A stretch of DNA of 64,000 nucleotides from an uncultured bacterium (GTDB taxonomy: Bacteria > Fidelibacterota > Marinisomatia > Marinisomatales > Marinisomataceae): positions 144,915 to 208,914 of the forward strand of contig CALSYL010000003.1 of NCBI GenBank assembly GCA_943841495.1, in the 5' to 3' direction. This document shows positions 30,685 to 40,826 of the stretch, piece by piece. Under the pieces are notes generated by a model, which was not told the origin of the DNA, ran no database searches, and saw only the letters and a program-made list of their open reading frames with translations. Position 1 is the stretch's first letter. Every line of letters begins with the position of its first letter. The position numbers were made by a program, and so were the translations under genes.

Positions 30685-31884
30685 ATGAAAAGAATAGTTC
30701 CAAAGCTAATAAAAACTCTACTAAACCTAATATCTACTTTAGTATTTTTTTTAATTATTGTTGTTATAGCATTCTATTTCTATCTATCTGACGGTGTTGA
30801 ATTTAATCTTGATCAGTCAAATAAAACATTAAGTAGTCTTACTCAAAGATTCGAAATTGATTTCGATGAATCTTCCTCTGTTTTTTTTAAATCAAGAGAC
30901 AATGATATAGATACTTATATTACACTAGCAAATCCTGTTATTAAAAAATCTGGAAAAATTTTACTTGAAGCAGAAAATATTACATTAAATACATCTTTGG
31001 ATTTCAGAAAGTCTTTACAGCTTGCAACTCAAATTATATTAAATAATAATACAGATCTTGATTTAATTAACCCTGTTATTATCAAATTAAAAAGTCCACT
31101 ACTCGACATATCTAATGTTCAAGGTCAGGATGCATTTGATAGTAGTGGTGAAAAATTTTTCAACGTATCTATTAAAGCTGAGAATGGAAAAATGATTGAC
31201 GGAGAAATAGATTTAGGTGAATTTGATTTTTTATTAAATATTAAACAATTTTCACAAAAGTCAATCTTGGACAGTTTTAAATTTAGATTAAAATCATCAG
31301 AAAAATTTCCTGCAAGTTATATTGCACAATTTTTCCCAGATGTTGAAAAAATAGGAGATTCGAAAGAAACAGTATCATTCGATATCACTTTGGAGGACGA
31401 ATCTGTCAATAATTCTGAGATAAGTCAAAAGTTGAATGGTGTCATTCAAATTAGAAATACAACAATGAGACTTAAAACATTTCCAGTACAATTAAAACCT
31501 GAAGCAATAAGAAGACTCAATTTAGATTTGAGTATTGTTGACAATATTGGACAAGCCAATTTGATTGGAACAGTTTATAATCCTAAAAAAAGTTTAGGAT
31601 TGCAAACTAAGCCTAATCTGCAAATTGGTGGTACAATAGATTTTGCAGAAATTACGAAACCTGATTTAAATTTAATCGTTAATGGTTATGATATATATTT
31701 TGCAAAGCTAGAAAATACAAATTTAAATGGGGTGACTGACTTAACAGTCTCTATCATTGGTAAAAATGTATTAGATTTGAAAGGTTCTTTAAAAATTAAA
31801 AAAAGCAGCGGATTCTTGGTTCCATTAACCGATACTGAATTTGAAGCAAAGCACGTAATAAGAAGTTTAGATGAAAAAAAATGA
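30685..31884 (+). CDS. Hypothetical membrane-anchored periplasmic protein (AsmA-like architecture, tentative)
   Basis: Single N-terminal TM then ~370 aa beta-rich extracytoplasmic sequence; no confident family motif. Confidence 0.5.
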   Translation: MKRIVPKLIKTLLNLISTLVFFLIIVVIAFYFYLSDGVEFNLDQSNKTLSSLTQRFEIDFDESSSVFFKSRDNDIDTYITLANPVIKKSGKILLEAENITLNTSLDFRKSLQLATQIILNNNTDLDLINPVIIKLKSPLLDISNVQGQDAFDSSGEKFFNVSIKAENGKMIDGEIDLGEFDFLLNIKQFSQKSILDSFKFRLKSSEKFPASYIAQFFPDVEKIGDSKETVSFDITLEDESVNNSEISQKLNGVIQIRNTTMRLKTFPVQLKPEAIRRLNLDLSIVDNIGQANLIGTVYNPKKSLGLQTKPNLQIGGTIDFAEITKPDLNLIVNGYDIYFAKLENTNLNGVTDLTVSIIGKNVLDLKGSLKIKKSSGFLVPLTDTEFEAKHVIRSLDEKK

Positions 31885-32863
31885 ACTAGATAGATTGAAT
31901 GTCAAGATTCAACAAAAATCATCATTTATTGATGAACTTAGAAATGAGATTTCTAAAGTTATAGTCGGTCAAAATGATTTAATTGATAAGATTTTAATTT
32001 CAGTTATTTCTAATGGTCATATACTTTTAGAGGGTGTACCTGGTTTGGCAAAAACTTTAACAATTAATACAGTAGCAAGCTTAATTAATGCTGAATTTAA
32101 AAGAATACAATTTACCCCAGATATGCTTCCTGCAGATCTTTTAGGAACATTAATATATAATCAAAAAACTGGCGAATTCAACACAAAAAAAGGTCCTATA
32201 TTTTCTAATATAATTTTAGCTGATGAAATAAATAGAGCTCCATCAAAAGTTCAAAGTGCATTGCTTGAATCAATGCAAGAGAGACAGGTTACGATAGGAG
32301 ATGAAACTTTTAAACTTTCAACTCCCTTCTTGGTGTTAGCTACTCAAAATCCAATTGAGCAAGAAGGTACATATCCACTTCCTGAGGCGCAGGTTGATAG
32401 ATTTATGATGAAAGTATTAGTCAGTTACCCATCAATTACGGAAGAAAAAGAAATTTTAGAACGAGCAAGTACAATTTCAAAAAATAAAATGAAATCTGTA
32501 ATCAAATCTAAAACAATTCTTGATGCACAAGAATTAGTAAACGAAATATATATTGATTCAAAAATTGCTGATTATATTTTAAATATAGTCTTTGCAACAC
32601 GAGAACCAGAAAAGTTTAATTTATCTAAGTTAAGTGACCTAATTACTTTTGGTGCATCGCCTAGAGCGTCTATTAATTTAGTTCTCGCTTCGAAGGCTAA
32701 AGCATTTATTAATGGAAGAGGTTATGTTATTCCAGAGGATGTGAAATATGTAGCAAAAGATATACTAAGGCATAGAATTTTACTATCTTATGAAGCAGAA
32801 GCTGAAGAAATATCGTCTGAAGATATTATTGATCAACTTCTTCAAGAAATTCCAGTTCCTTAA
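31871..32863 (+). CDS. MoxR-family AAA+ ATPase
   Basis: ILLEGVPGLAKTLTINTVA, ADEINRAPSKVQSALLESMQERQVTIG, ATQNPIEQEGTYPLPEAQVDRFMM. Confidence 0.95.
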   Translation: MKKNELDRLNVKIQQKSSFIDELRNEISKVIVGQNDLIDKILISVISNGHILLEGVPGLAKTLTINTVASLINAEFKRIQFTPDMLPADLLGTLIYNQKTGEFNTKKGPIFSNIILADEINRAPSKVQSALLESMQERQVTIGDETFKLSTPFLVLATQNPIEQEGTYPLPEAQVDRFMMKVLVSYPSITEEKEILERASTISKNKMKSVIKSKTILDAQELVNEIYIDSKIADYILNIVFATREPEKFNLSKLSDLITFGASPRASINLVLASKAKAFINGRGYVIPEDVKYVAKDILRHRILLSYEAEAEEISSEDIIDQLLQEIPVP

Positions 32864-32870
32864 GGTGTAA

Positions 32871-33749
32871 ATGTCCAAAGAAATTCTAAAAAAAGTTCGT
32901 CAAATCGAAATCAGAACTAAAAATATTGTAAACGATTTTTTTGGAGGAGATTATCACTCAAATTTCAAAGGAAGAGGAATGACATTTTCAGAAGTTAGAG
33001 AATACATTCCTGGAGATGATGTAAGGTCAATTGACTGGAATGTCACTGCAAAAACCGGTAAACCCCATATAAAAGTATTTGAAGAGGAAAGAGAGCTATC
33101 TGTGCTCTTGCTTATCGATGTAAGTAGTTCAGGGGTATTTGGATCAAAGAACGAGCTCAAAATTGATGTTGCTGTAGAAATTGCAGCAATGCTAAGTTTT
33201 TCAGCAATTAAAAATAATGATAAAGTTGGATTAGCATTATTTAGCGATAAAATTGAGAAATATATTCCTCCTAAAAAAGGAAAGAAACATGTTTTAAGAT
33301 TGATTACAGATATAGTTAATCATGATTTTGGGTCAAATCAAAAAAGAACCTCAATAAAAAACGCAATAGATTTTGCAAATAAAATTTCGAAGAGAAAGAG
33401 TGTGATATTTCTTATCTCTGATTTTATTGATGATAATTTTTGGAATGAGTTAAAATTTCTGAATTTTAAACATGATTTAGTTGGTTTGCAGATATACGAT
33501 TCTTATGAAAAAGATTTTCCAAATATAGGATTAATAAATATATATGACTCAGAAACAGGTAAAAAAACTTGGATAGATACTTCAAGCAGAAAAAATCGTA
33601 AAAAATTTTCAGAAAATTCTAATAAAAAACTTAATTCATTTTCAAAAAAATGCAAAAAAATAGGATTTGATTTATTGCAAATAAGCACGGATGATGATTA
33701 TGTAAAATTCCTAATGCAATTTTTTAGAAAAAGAGCTAAAAGAAATTAA
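32871..33749 (+). CDS. DUF58 domain protein
   Basis: GRGMTFSEVREYIPGDDVRSIDWNVTAKTGKPHIKVFEEERELSVLLLIDVSSSG. Confidence 0.93.
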   Translation: MSKEILKKVRQIEIRTKNIVNDFFGGDYHSNFKGRGMTFSEVREYIPGDDVRSIDWNVTAKTGKPHIKVFEEERELSVLLLIDVSSSGVFGSKNELKIDVAVEIAAMLSFSAIKNNDKVGLALFSDKIEKYIPPKKGKKHVLRLITDIVNHDFGSNQKRTSIKNAIDFANKISKRKSVIFLISDFIDDNFWNELKFLNFKHDLVGLQIYDSYEKDFPNIGLINIYDSETGKKTWIDTSSRKNRKKFSENSNKKLNSFSKKCKKIGFDLLQISTDDDYVKFLMQFFRKRAKRN

Positions 33750-34612
33750 TGAAAAAATATTTCATCATTTTATCAATTCTAATTATGTCATGCCAAGATG
33801 ATATTCAGTCCCCGGAAATGGTTTTTGAAACAAATCCTAAAGTTTCTCAAATTGGTCTACCAGTAAATCATAGTATAAAAGTTGATAATATAGGTGAATT
33901 GTTTACGCTTAATAGTGTAGCATGGGAAGATTCTTCATATTGGCTTAAGGATTCTAGTAATGTAATAATTACAAATTCAAATATTGATACATTTAAAAAT
34001 TCAATTTTATTTAATTATGAAATTACATTTTGGGATACTGGCAGAGTAGTTATTCCACCTCATTATATAAATATAAGTTTTCCTGATTCTCTAGTTCCTT
34101 CAATTTTTAAAACTGACTCAAGCGAGGTTCTTATTACATCTGTTTTTGACAGTACAATGACTACAGTTATCAACGATAAACCGCTAAAAGAAATAAAGTT
34201 TCCAATAGAACGTTTAAAATTGTTTGCATTTTTTCTTCTAATTACATCAATTTTATATTTTATATATCTTTTAAGTACAAGAAATAGTCAAAAATTAAAG
34301 ATAAGAAAATTTTTCAATTTGAACCCGAAATTAAAAGCGTTAAAAGATGTAGAAAAAATTAGTTTAGACTTGTCATCAATGGAGTTTTATAGTCAAGTGG
34401 CAGAAATATTAAAAAAATATTTCCACAATAATTTTTATATCATTTCATTTGAAATGACTTCATCAGAGTTAAAGGAATATTTTCAAGATAATGAATTAAA
34501 TATTCTATTAGACGAAATTGATCAAGCTAAGTTTGCAAAAAAAGAATCTTCAAAATCTGAAAAAAAGGGTATTTTAGAATTATTAAAAAAAGTTATAAGA
34601 AGACTATTATAA
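33749..34612 (+). CDS. Lipoprotein with one TM helix, BatD/DUF4381-like position
   Basis: LSILIMSCQDD lipobox; internal TM FFLLITSILYFIYLL; follows MoxR-DUF58. Confidence 0.5.
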   Translation: MKKYFIILSILIMSCQDDIQSPEMVFETNPKVSQIGLPVNHSIKVDNIGELFTLNSVAWEDSSYWLKDSSNVIITNSNIDTFKNSILFNYEITFWDTGRVVIPPHYINISFPDSLVPSIFKTDSSEVLITSVFDSTMTTVINDKPLKEIKFPIERLKLFAFFLLITSILYFIYLLSTRNSQKLKIRKFFNLNPKLKALKDVEKISLDLSSMEFYSQVAEILKKYFHNNFYIISFEMTSSELKEYFQDNELNILLDEIDQAKFAKKESSKSEKKGILELLKKVIRRLL

Positions 34613-34639
34613 AGCAATTAATTAAATTAATTTACAATC

Positions 34640-35203
34640 ATGAGTACAACAGCAGATATTAGAAATGGCGCCGTAATTCTTTTTAAAAATTCAAGAATGA
34701 AGATTGTTGAATTTCAACATGTGAAACCTGGTAAAGGTCCTGCATTTGTAAGAACCAAATTAAAAGACATTAAATCTGGAAAAATTATTGATCATACATA
34801 TAATTCTGGAGCAAAAATTGAATTTATTAGGGTTACTTCAAGCAAGTTTCAATATTTATATAGAGATGGTGATAGTTTTGTTTTTATGGATAACAATACC
34901 TTTAATCAAGTAAATGTTTCTAAAGAAATGATGGATGATGGATATTTCTATATTAAAGAAGGTGATACCATTGAGATATCGTTCGATGGAGATGAAATAA
35001 TAAGCTTAATACTACCTTCAAAAACTGTTTTAAAGGTTGTTCAGACAGACCCTGGTCACAAAGGAAATACTGCAACAAATGCATTAAAGCCTGCCAAATT
35101 AGAAACTGGTTTAGAAGTTCAGGTGCCATTGTTTATTAATGAGGGAGATTTAGTTAAAATTGATACTGGAGATGGTAGTTATTCAGAAAGAGTGAAGCAA
35201 TAA
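34640..35203 (+). CDS. efp: Elongation factor P
   Basis: HVKPGKGPAFVRTKLKDIKSGKIIDHTYNSGAKIE; TDPGHKGNTATNALKPAKLETGLEVQVPLFINEGD. Confidence 0.97.
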   Translation: MSTTADIRNGAVILFKNSRMKIVEFQHVKPGKGPAFVRTKLKDIKSGKIIDHTYNSGAKIEFIRVTSSKFQYLYRDGDSFVFMDNNTFNQVNVSKEMMDDGYFYIKEGDTIEISFDGDEIISLILPSKTVLKVVQTDPGHKGNTATNALKPAKLETGLEVQVPLFINEGDLVKIDTGDGSYSERVKQ

Positions 35204-35206
35204 TTT

Positions 35207-35686
35207 ATGTGGAAAGATAAAATAAAAGAAATTATATATATGCTTGAAAATAGCGATGTCAATGAAATCGAAGTTAGATTTTGGTTCAATAAGATTAAGG
35301 TAACAAAAAAACCATCCATCCTTAATTTGGATTCTTCTAAAGTTGCTTCACAAGATATTTCTACTAGTTCCCAAAATTTAATTTCAACTGATAACAATGT
35401 AGCTAAAGATGAACAAAAAATTGCAACTTCATCAGTTTCAAGCTTGGTTGAAGTTAAATCGCCAATGCCTGGAACTTTTTATTCTTCTCCAGATCCTGAT
35501 TCATCGCCATTTGTATCAGTGGGAGATACAGTAAAACCTGGTGATACAATATGCATTGTAGAGGCAATGAAAATTATGAATGAGATTCAGGCTGAAGATG
35601 CTGGAGTAGTTGAAGAAATTTTAATTCAAAATGCTAGTCCAGTTGAATTCGATCAAGTGCTTTTCAAATTAAAACCTTCCAATTAA
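35207..35686 (+). CDS. accB: Biotin carboxyl carrier protein of acetyl-CoA carboxylase
   Basis: [48 protein letters not shown]. Confidence 0.96.
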   Translation: MWKDKIKEIIYMLENSDVNEIEVRFWFNKIKVTKKPSILNLDSSKVASQDISTSSQNLISTDNNVAKDEQKIATSSVSSLVEVKSPMPGTFYSSPDPDSSPFVSVGDTVKPGDTICIVEAMKIMNEIQAEDAGVVEEILIQNASPVEFDQVLFKLKPSN

Positions 35687-35687
35687 A

Positions 35688-37076
35688 ATGTTTAAGAAAA
35701 TTCTTATTGCCAATAGAGGTGAAATAGCTATAAGAATAATTAGAGCATGCAACGAGATGGGAATTAAAACCGTAGCTGTTTACTCAAAAGCAGATGAACA
35801 TTCTTTGCACATAAAATTTGCTGATGAGGCTATTTGTATTGGAAATGGTCCTGCAGTTGAAAGTTATTTAAATATTCCTAGAATCATCGCTGCAGGCGAA
35901 ATCACAAATGCTGATGCAATTCATCCTGGTTATGGATTTCTAGCTGAGAATGCAAAATTTAGTCAAATTTGCAAAGATAATGGATTTACATTTATTGGTC
36001 CAGATGCAGAAATTATTGATTTAATGGGAGATAAAGTGAATGCAAGAAAAGCAGCTAATAAAGCAGGAGTTCCTATTATTCCTGGAAGTAATACCCTTTC
36101 TTCAGTTCAAGAATTCCTCGAAATAGCAGAAAATATTGGATATCCAGTTATGCTTAAGGCTGTAGCTGGTGGCGGTGGAAAAGGAATGCGAGTTATTAGA
36201 AATGCATCAGAAGCCGAAAAAGGATTTGCTATTATTCAAAATGAAGCAGGAATGGCTTTTAATAATTCAGAAATTTATGTTGAAAAATTTGTTGAAAATG
36301 GTAGACATATAGAAGTTCAAATTTTGTCTGACAAATTTGGAAATCATTTACATTTAGGTGAAAGAGAGTGCTCAATTCAAAGAAGCAATCAAAAGCTAAT
36401 TGAAGAATGTCCATCAATTTTTGTTGATAAAGATTTAAGAGAGAAACTTACTTCAAAATCAATTGAGTTAGCGAAAAATGTTAATTATGTGGGAGCTGGC
36501 ACAATCGAATTTTTAGTAGACAAAGATAAAAACTTCTTTTTTATTGAAATGAATACAAGAATTCAAGTAGAACATACAGTCACGGAAATGGTATGTATGA
36601 TTGATTTGGTTAAAGAGCAAATTAGAACTTATGCTGGAGAAAAGCTTTCAATGGACCAAAAAGATATATCAATGAACGGACATGCAATTGAATGTAGAAT
36701 CAACGCTGAAGATCCATATAATAATTTTATACCATCCCCAAAAAAGATAGAATCACTTAATTTTGCTGGAGGTATTGGAGTAAGAATTGATTCATTCATA
36801 TATGCTGGATATCAAATACCAACATTTTATGATTCAATGTTAGGAAAGTTAATAGTTCACTCTTCGTCCAGAGAAAAAGCAATTATTAGAATGAGAAGAT
36901 CATTGCAAGAAACTTTTATTGAAGGGCCTCAAACAACGCTACCATTACTAGAAAAAATTTTTGAAAATAAAGACTTTAAAAATGGAAATTTTGATATAAA
37001 TTTTTTAGGAAAATTTTTAAAAAAAACCGAAAGGGAGAAGGATGAATCATCCAAAGAATTTGAAGTATACATCTGA
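35688..37076 (+). CDS. accC: Biotin carboxylase of acetyl-CoA carboxylase
   Basis: FKKILIANRGEIAIRIIRACNEMGI, HPGYGFLAENAKFS, AVAGGGGKGMRVI, FIEMNTRIQVEHTVTE. Confidence 0.98.
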   Translation: MFKKILIANRGEIAIRIIRACNEMGIKTVAVYSKADEHSLHIKFADEAICIGNGPAVESYLNIPRIIAAGEITNADAIHPGYGFLAENAKFSQICKDNGFTFIGPDAEIIDLMGDKVNARKAANKAGVPIIPGSNTLSSVQEFLEIAENIGYPVMLKAVAGGGGKGMRVIRNASEAEKGFAIIQNEAGMAFNNSEIYVEKFVENGRHIEVQILSDKFGNHLHLGERECSIQRSNQKLIEECPSIFVDKDLREKLTSKSIELAKNVNYVGAGTIEFLVDKDKNFFFIEMNTRIQVEHTVTEMVCMIDLVKEQIRTYAGEKLSMDQKDISMNGHAIECRINAEDPYNNFIPSPKKIESLNFAGGIGVRIDSFIYAGYQIPTFYDSMLGKLIVHSSSREKAIIRMRRSLQETFIEGPQTTLPLLEKIFENKDFKNGNFDINFLGKFLKKTEREKDESSKEFEVYI

Positions 37077-37419
37077 GCATGAATGGGTAAAAATTGATGG
37101 TAATATAGCAACTATTGGCATAACTGATTTTGCGCAAGGAGAGCTGGGAGATATCATATTTCTAGAATTTCCTGAACTAAATGAATCTTTTAGTGAAGGG
37201 GATGTGTTTGGTACTATTGAAGCTGTAAAAACAGTTTCAGATTTATTTATGCCTATTGATGGAAAAATTATTGAAGTAAACGAAAACCTAAATGATGATC
37301 CTGAAAGTGTAAACAAAGATCCATATGAGGAAGGATGGATGGTAAAAATCGAATTGTCTGACGAATATTCAACAGATACATTATTGGATGCAAAAACCTA
37401 TATTGATTTAATTGGTTAA
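37042..37419 (+). CDS. gcvH: Glycine cleavage system H protein
   Basis: LKYTSEHEWVKIDGNIATIGITDFAQGELGDIIFLEFPE; GTIEAVKTVSDLFMPIDG. Confidence 0.96.
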   Translation: MNHPKNLKYTSEHEWVKIDGNIATIGITDFAQGELGDIIFLEFPELNESFSEGDVFGTIEAVKTVSDLFMPIDGKIIEVNENLNDDPESVNKDPYEEGWMVKIELSDEYSTDTLLDAKTYIDLIG

Positions 37420-37421
37420 AT

Positions 37422-38330
37422 ATGCTTAAAAACTTAGAGCACTTCGTTCAAGTTTTAAAAATTGAAAAAAATCATTCAAAAAATACAGTAAATTCGTATT
37501 TATCTGATATTAAATCTTTTGAAAAATTCTTAAAAAAAAGAAAGATTCCTTTCAAAAAAGTCATTGATAATTCTGAGGTAATTAAAAATTACTTTAGATA
37601 CTTAACCAGAAGTAAAATTTCCCCAAGATCTATTAAAAGAAAATACTCATCATTATCTTCATACTTCACTTACTTAATAGATAGAAAAGAAATTAAAAAA
37701 AATCCCTTAAATAGTATTTTTACACCAAAATTATCAAAAAAACTTCCCGTAGTTCTGTCTTTGGATGAAATTCAACGAATTTTTAAAGAATCTGAAAATA
37801 CTGATAATGAATTATTAGGATTAAGAGATAGATGTATTATTGAATTGTTGTATTCGTGTGGTTTGCGTGTTAGCGAATTATGTGAATTAAGATTAAGTAA
37901 TATTCAATTTGATGCAAATATTATCAGGTTCTTTGGGAAGGGTAATAAGGAAAGAATTATCCCACTTACTTTTTACGCCAAAGAATGGTTGGAAAAATAT
38001 CTTTATCAGTCTCGTCATATTCTTTTATCAAGAAAATCTTCTGAAAGCAAGTTTGTTTTTTTAAGTAATAATGGGAAAAAATTAACCCGTGCTGCAATTT
38101 GGCAATCCATTAAAAAATATGTTAATGCAGCTGGAGTAACAAAGTCTGTTTCTCCTCATACTTTTAGACATTCATTTGCAACCCATTTAGTTGATGGAGG
38201 AGCAAATTTAATTGAAATACAGAAATTGCTTGGTCATGCAGATATTTCAACAACTGAAATATATATTCATCTATCAAAAGAATTTATAGATACTGAATAC
38301 ATGAAAGCTTTTGATAAAAAAAAGAATTAA
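37422..38330 (+). CDS. Tyrosine recombinase XerC/XerD family
   Basis: SCGLRVSELCELR, SPHTFRHSFATHLVDGGANLIEIQKLLGHADISTTEIYIHLS. Confidence 0.94.
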   Translation: MLKNLEHFVQVLKIEKNHSKNTVNSYLSDIKSFEKFLKKRKIPFKKVIDNSEVIKNYFRYLTRSKISPRSIKRKYSSLSSYFTYLIDRKEIKKNPLNSIFTPKLSKKLPVVLSLDEIQRIFKESENTDNELLGLRDRCIIELLYSCGLRVSELCELRLSNIQFDANIIRFFGKGNKERIIPLTFYAKEWLEKYLYQSRHILLSRKSSESKFVFLSNNGKKLTRAAIWQSIKKYVNAAGVTKSVSPHTFRHSFATHLVDGGANLIEIQKLLGHADISTTEIYIHLSKEFIDTEYMKAFDKKKN

Positions 38331-38342
38331 CTATCTTTTAAT

Positions 38343-38963
38343 ATGGGAATTGCCAGCTTATCATTAGAACTTCAATTAATTTTAGTTCCAACTATTCTTT
38401 TTGCTTTAACCTTTCATGAGTATGCACATGCAAGAGTTGCCTATCTTTTAGGAGATTATACCTCTTATTATCAGAACAGAATGAATCTTAATCCGTTTAA
38501 TCATCTAGACCCTTTTGGTACTTTTGCGTTATATTTTTTGGGATTTGGTTGGGCAAAACCTGTTCCGGTAAACATTCAAAATCTTCAAAATCCAAAAAAA
38601 GATATGATGATGATAGCTATGGCAGGTCCAGCATCAAATATGTTCTTAGCAATTCTAGCATCTATATTTTATAGATTAAATTTTTATTTTCAATTCAGTG
38701 AAGAAGTAATATTTCCTTTAGAAATATTTATCCAAATTAATATTGTTTTAGCAATCTTTAATTTACTGCCTTTAAATCCTTTGGATGGATCAAGAATTCT
38801 TCCACTGATTGTAAAAAATCCTCAAACCTTGTATAATATTGAAGTATACGGACCAAGAGTTTTGATTGGACTTATTATCTTAAACTTAATTGGAATTCCA
38901 ATCCTATCAACAATTATCTTAACCCCAGTTTCAATTATTTTCTATTTACTTACTGGTGCCTAA
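38343..38963 (+). CDS. Site-2 protease family (M50) membrane metalloprotease
   Basis: FALTFHEYAHARVAYLLGD; FNLLPLNPLDGSRIL. Confidence 0.93.
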   Translation: MGIASLSLELQLILVPTILFALTFHEYAHARVAYLLGDYTSYYQNRMNLNPFNHLDPFGTFALYFLGFGWAKPVPVNIQNLQNPKKDMMMIAMAGPASNMFLAILASIFYRLNFYFQFSEEVIFPLEIFIQINIVLAIFNLLPLNPLDGSRILPLIVKNPQTLYNIEVYGPRVLIGLIILNLIGIPILSTIILTPVSIIFYLLTGA

Positions 38964-39872
38964 TTGAATAAAATATTTTCAATTTTTGGTCCTACTGGAA
39001 TTGGAAAGTCAAGCTTATCAATTAAATTAGCCAAAAAAATTAACGGAGAAATAATTGGAGTTGACTCGAGACAAATTTATAATGGAATATCAATTGGTAC
39101 TGCTCAACCATCTCAAAAACAATTAGATGAAATTCCTCACCATTTAATAGGATTTAAATCTTTAAGTGAAACAGTATCATCAGGTGAATATTTACAATTA
39201 ATAGACTCTAAAATTGAAGATATTCTTTCAAGAGGAAAGTCTCCTATTCTTTGCGGCGGTACTGGACTATATTTTAAATCTCTTATAGAAGGTATTTTTG
39301 AGGGAAGCCACACTAATATTCAAATAAGAAAAAAGCTTGAATCAGATTATGAAAACGATAAGCTAAAGCTTTACCAAAAATTAAAAAAGATAGATCCAAA
39401 ATATATTGATAAAGTTCACATAAATAATAAAAAAAGATTGGTTAGAGCATTAGAAGTGTTTGAAACAACCGGTATTCCAATTTCTAAAAATTTTAGTTTA
39501 TCATCAAAAAAAAGTAAGTACGTAGATGAATATTTTTTCATTTATTTAAAAGCAGATAATAGCTTTTTACATCAAAGAATTGAACAAAGATTAACTGAAA
39601 TGATAGACCTAGGAATGATTAAAGAGGTTGAGAATATAATAAGCAAAGGAATCAGTATTAGTCATATTGACTATATTGGATTTAGAGAAGTAAAAGAATT
39701 CTTAGAAAATAAAATTTCTATTGAAGAAGCTGTTGAAAAAATATTTATTAGGACTCGTCAGTATGCAAAAAGACAAAACAAATGGTTTAATTCTAATAAA
39801 TACGATATGTCGTTTAATATTGAAAAGATTTCATCAAATGATATTGTTGATAAATTGATTCAAATAAACTAA
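38964..39872 (+). CDS. miaA: tRNA dimethylallyltransferase (TTG start)
   Basis: IFGPTGIGKSSLSIKLAKKINGEIIGVDSRQIYNGISIGTAQPS; GGTGLYFKSLIEG. Confidence 0.96.
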   Translation: MNKIFSIFGPTGIGKSSLSIKLAKKINGEIIGVDSRQIYNGISIGTAQPSQKQLDEIPHHLIGFKSLSETVSSGEYLQLIDSKIEDILSRGKSPILCGGTGLYFKSLIEGIFEGSHTNIQIRKKLESDYENDKLKLYQKLKKIDPKYIDKVHINNKKRLVRALEVFETTGIPISKNFSLSSKKSKYVDEYFFIYLKADNSFLHQRIEQRLTEMIDLGMIKEVENIISKGISISHIDYIGFREVKEFLENKISIEEAVEKIFIRTRQYAKRQNKWFNSNKYDMSFNIEKISSNDIVDKLIQIN

Positions 39873-39896
39873 TTTTCGCAAACAATTGGAGAAATA

Positions 39897-40826
39897 ATGT
39901 TAAAAAGCAAACATCTTATCGGTTTAGAACATTTTCCAATTTCTGATTTAAACAAGATAATTGATACTTCTTTCAAGTTTAAAGAAATCCTTAATACAGA
40001 ATCTAGAAAATCTATTCTTCTTAAAGGAAAGACAATTGTTAATATGTTTTTTGAAAATTCTACAAGAACAAAAATTAGTTTTTCTTTAGCTGAAAAAAGA
40101 TTAGGCGCTGACAGCATTAATTTTTCTGCATCTACAAGCAGTGTTAAAAAAGGTGAGACTTTAAAAGACACAGTTCAAAATATTGAATCAATGAAAATAG
40201 ATGGCGCTGTTATTCGTCATGGCCATCCTGGTTCAGCTCTAAAGCTAACTGAATATATTGATGGGGCAGTTATTAATGCGGGAGATGGATCTCACGAGCA
40301 TCCAACACAAGCAATTTTAGATATGGTTACGTTAAAAGAGAAATTTGGGAAAATTAAGGGTTTAAAAGTTGGTATTGTAGGAGATATTCTTAATAGTAGA
40401 GTAGCTAGAAGCGATATCTTTGCTTTAAAAAAACTCGGAGCAGAAATAGTTGTGTGTGGACCAAGCACTCTTTTGCCTAGTGATGCAAAAAAATTAGGAA
40501 TAAACATTACATACAACTTAAATGAAGTCCTTAACTGGTGCGATGCAGTGATTGCTCTTAGAATTCAATTAGAGAGAATGCATTTAGGAAGAATTCCTTC
40601 TAAAAGGGAATATCATAGTGAATTTGGTTTAACCTATGAAAAAATAAGTAAATTAAAAAAAGACATTGTTATTATGCATCCTGGCCCAATGAATAGGGGA
40701 GTAGAAATAGATAGTAAAGTTGCAGATTCAGATAATGCTGTTATTTTAGACCAAGTTCTAAACGGTGTTGCTTCAAGAATGTCAATTTTATATTTATTAC
40801 TTGGAGATGGAGATTATAAATTATGA
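39897..40826 (+). CDS. pyrB: Aspartate carbamoyltransferase catalytic subunit
   Basis: FFENSTRTKISFSLAEKRLGAD, GDGSHEHPTQAILDMVTL, HPGPMNRGVEID. Confidence 0.97.
   Translation: MLKSKHLIGLEHFPISDLNKIIDTSFKFKEILNTESRKSILLKGKTIVNMFFENSTRTKISFSLAEKRLGADSINFSASTSSVKKGETLKDTVQNIESMKIDGAVIRHGHPGSALKLTEYIDGAVINAGDGSHEHPTQAILDMVTLKEKFGKIKGLKVGIVGDILNSRVARSDIFALKKLGAEIVVCGPSTLLPSDAKKLGINITYNLNEVLNWCDAVIALRIQLERMHLGRIPSKREYHSEFGLTYEKISKLKKDIVIMHPGPMNRGVEIDSKVADSDNAVILDQVLNGVASRMSILYLLLGDGDYKL

Noticed and set aside
37422-38330. Tyrosine recombinase as a possible integron or mobile-element marker
   Set aside because: XerC/D-type sequence inside a core operon (gcvH-xer-M50-miaA); no att repeats, cargo genes or composition shift nearby.
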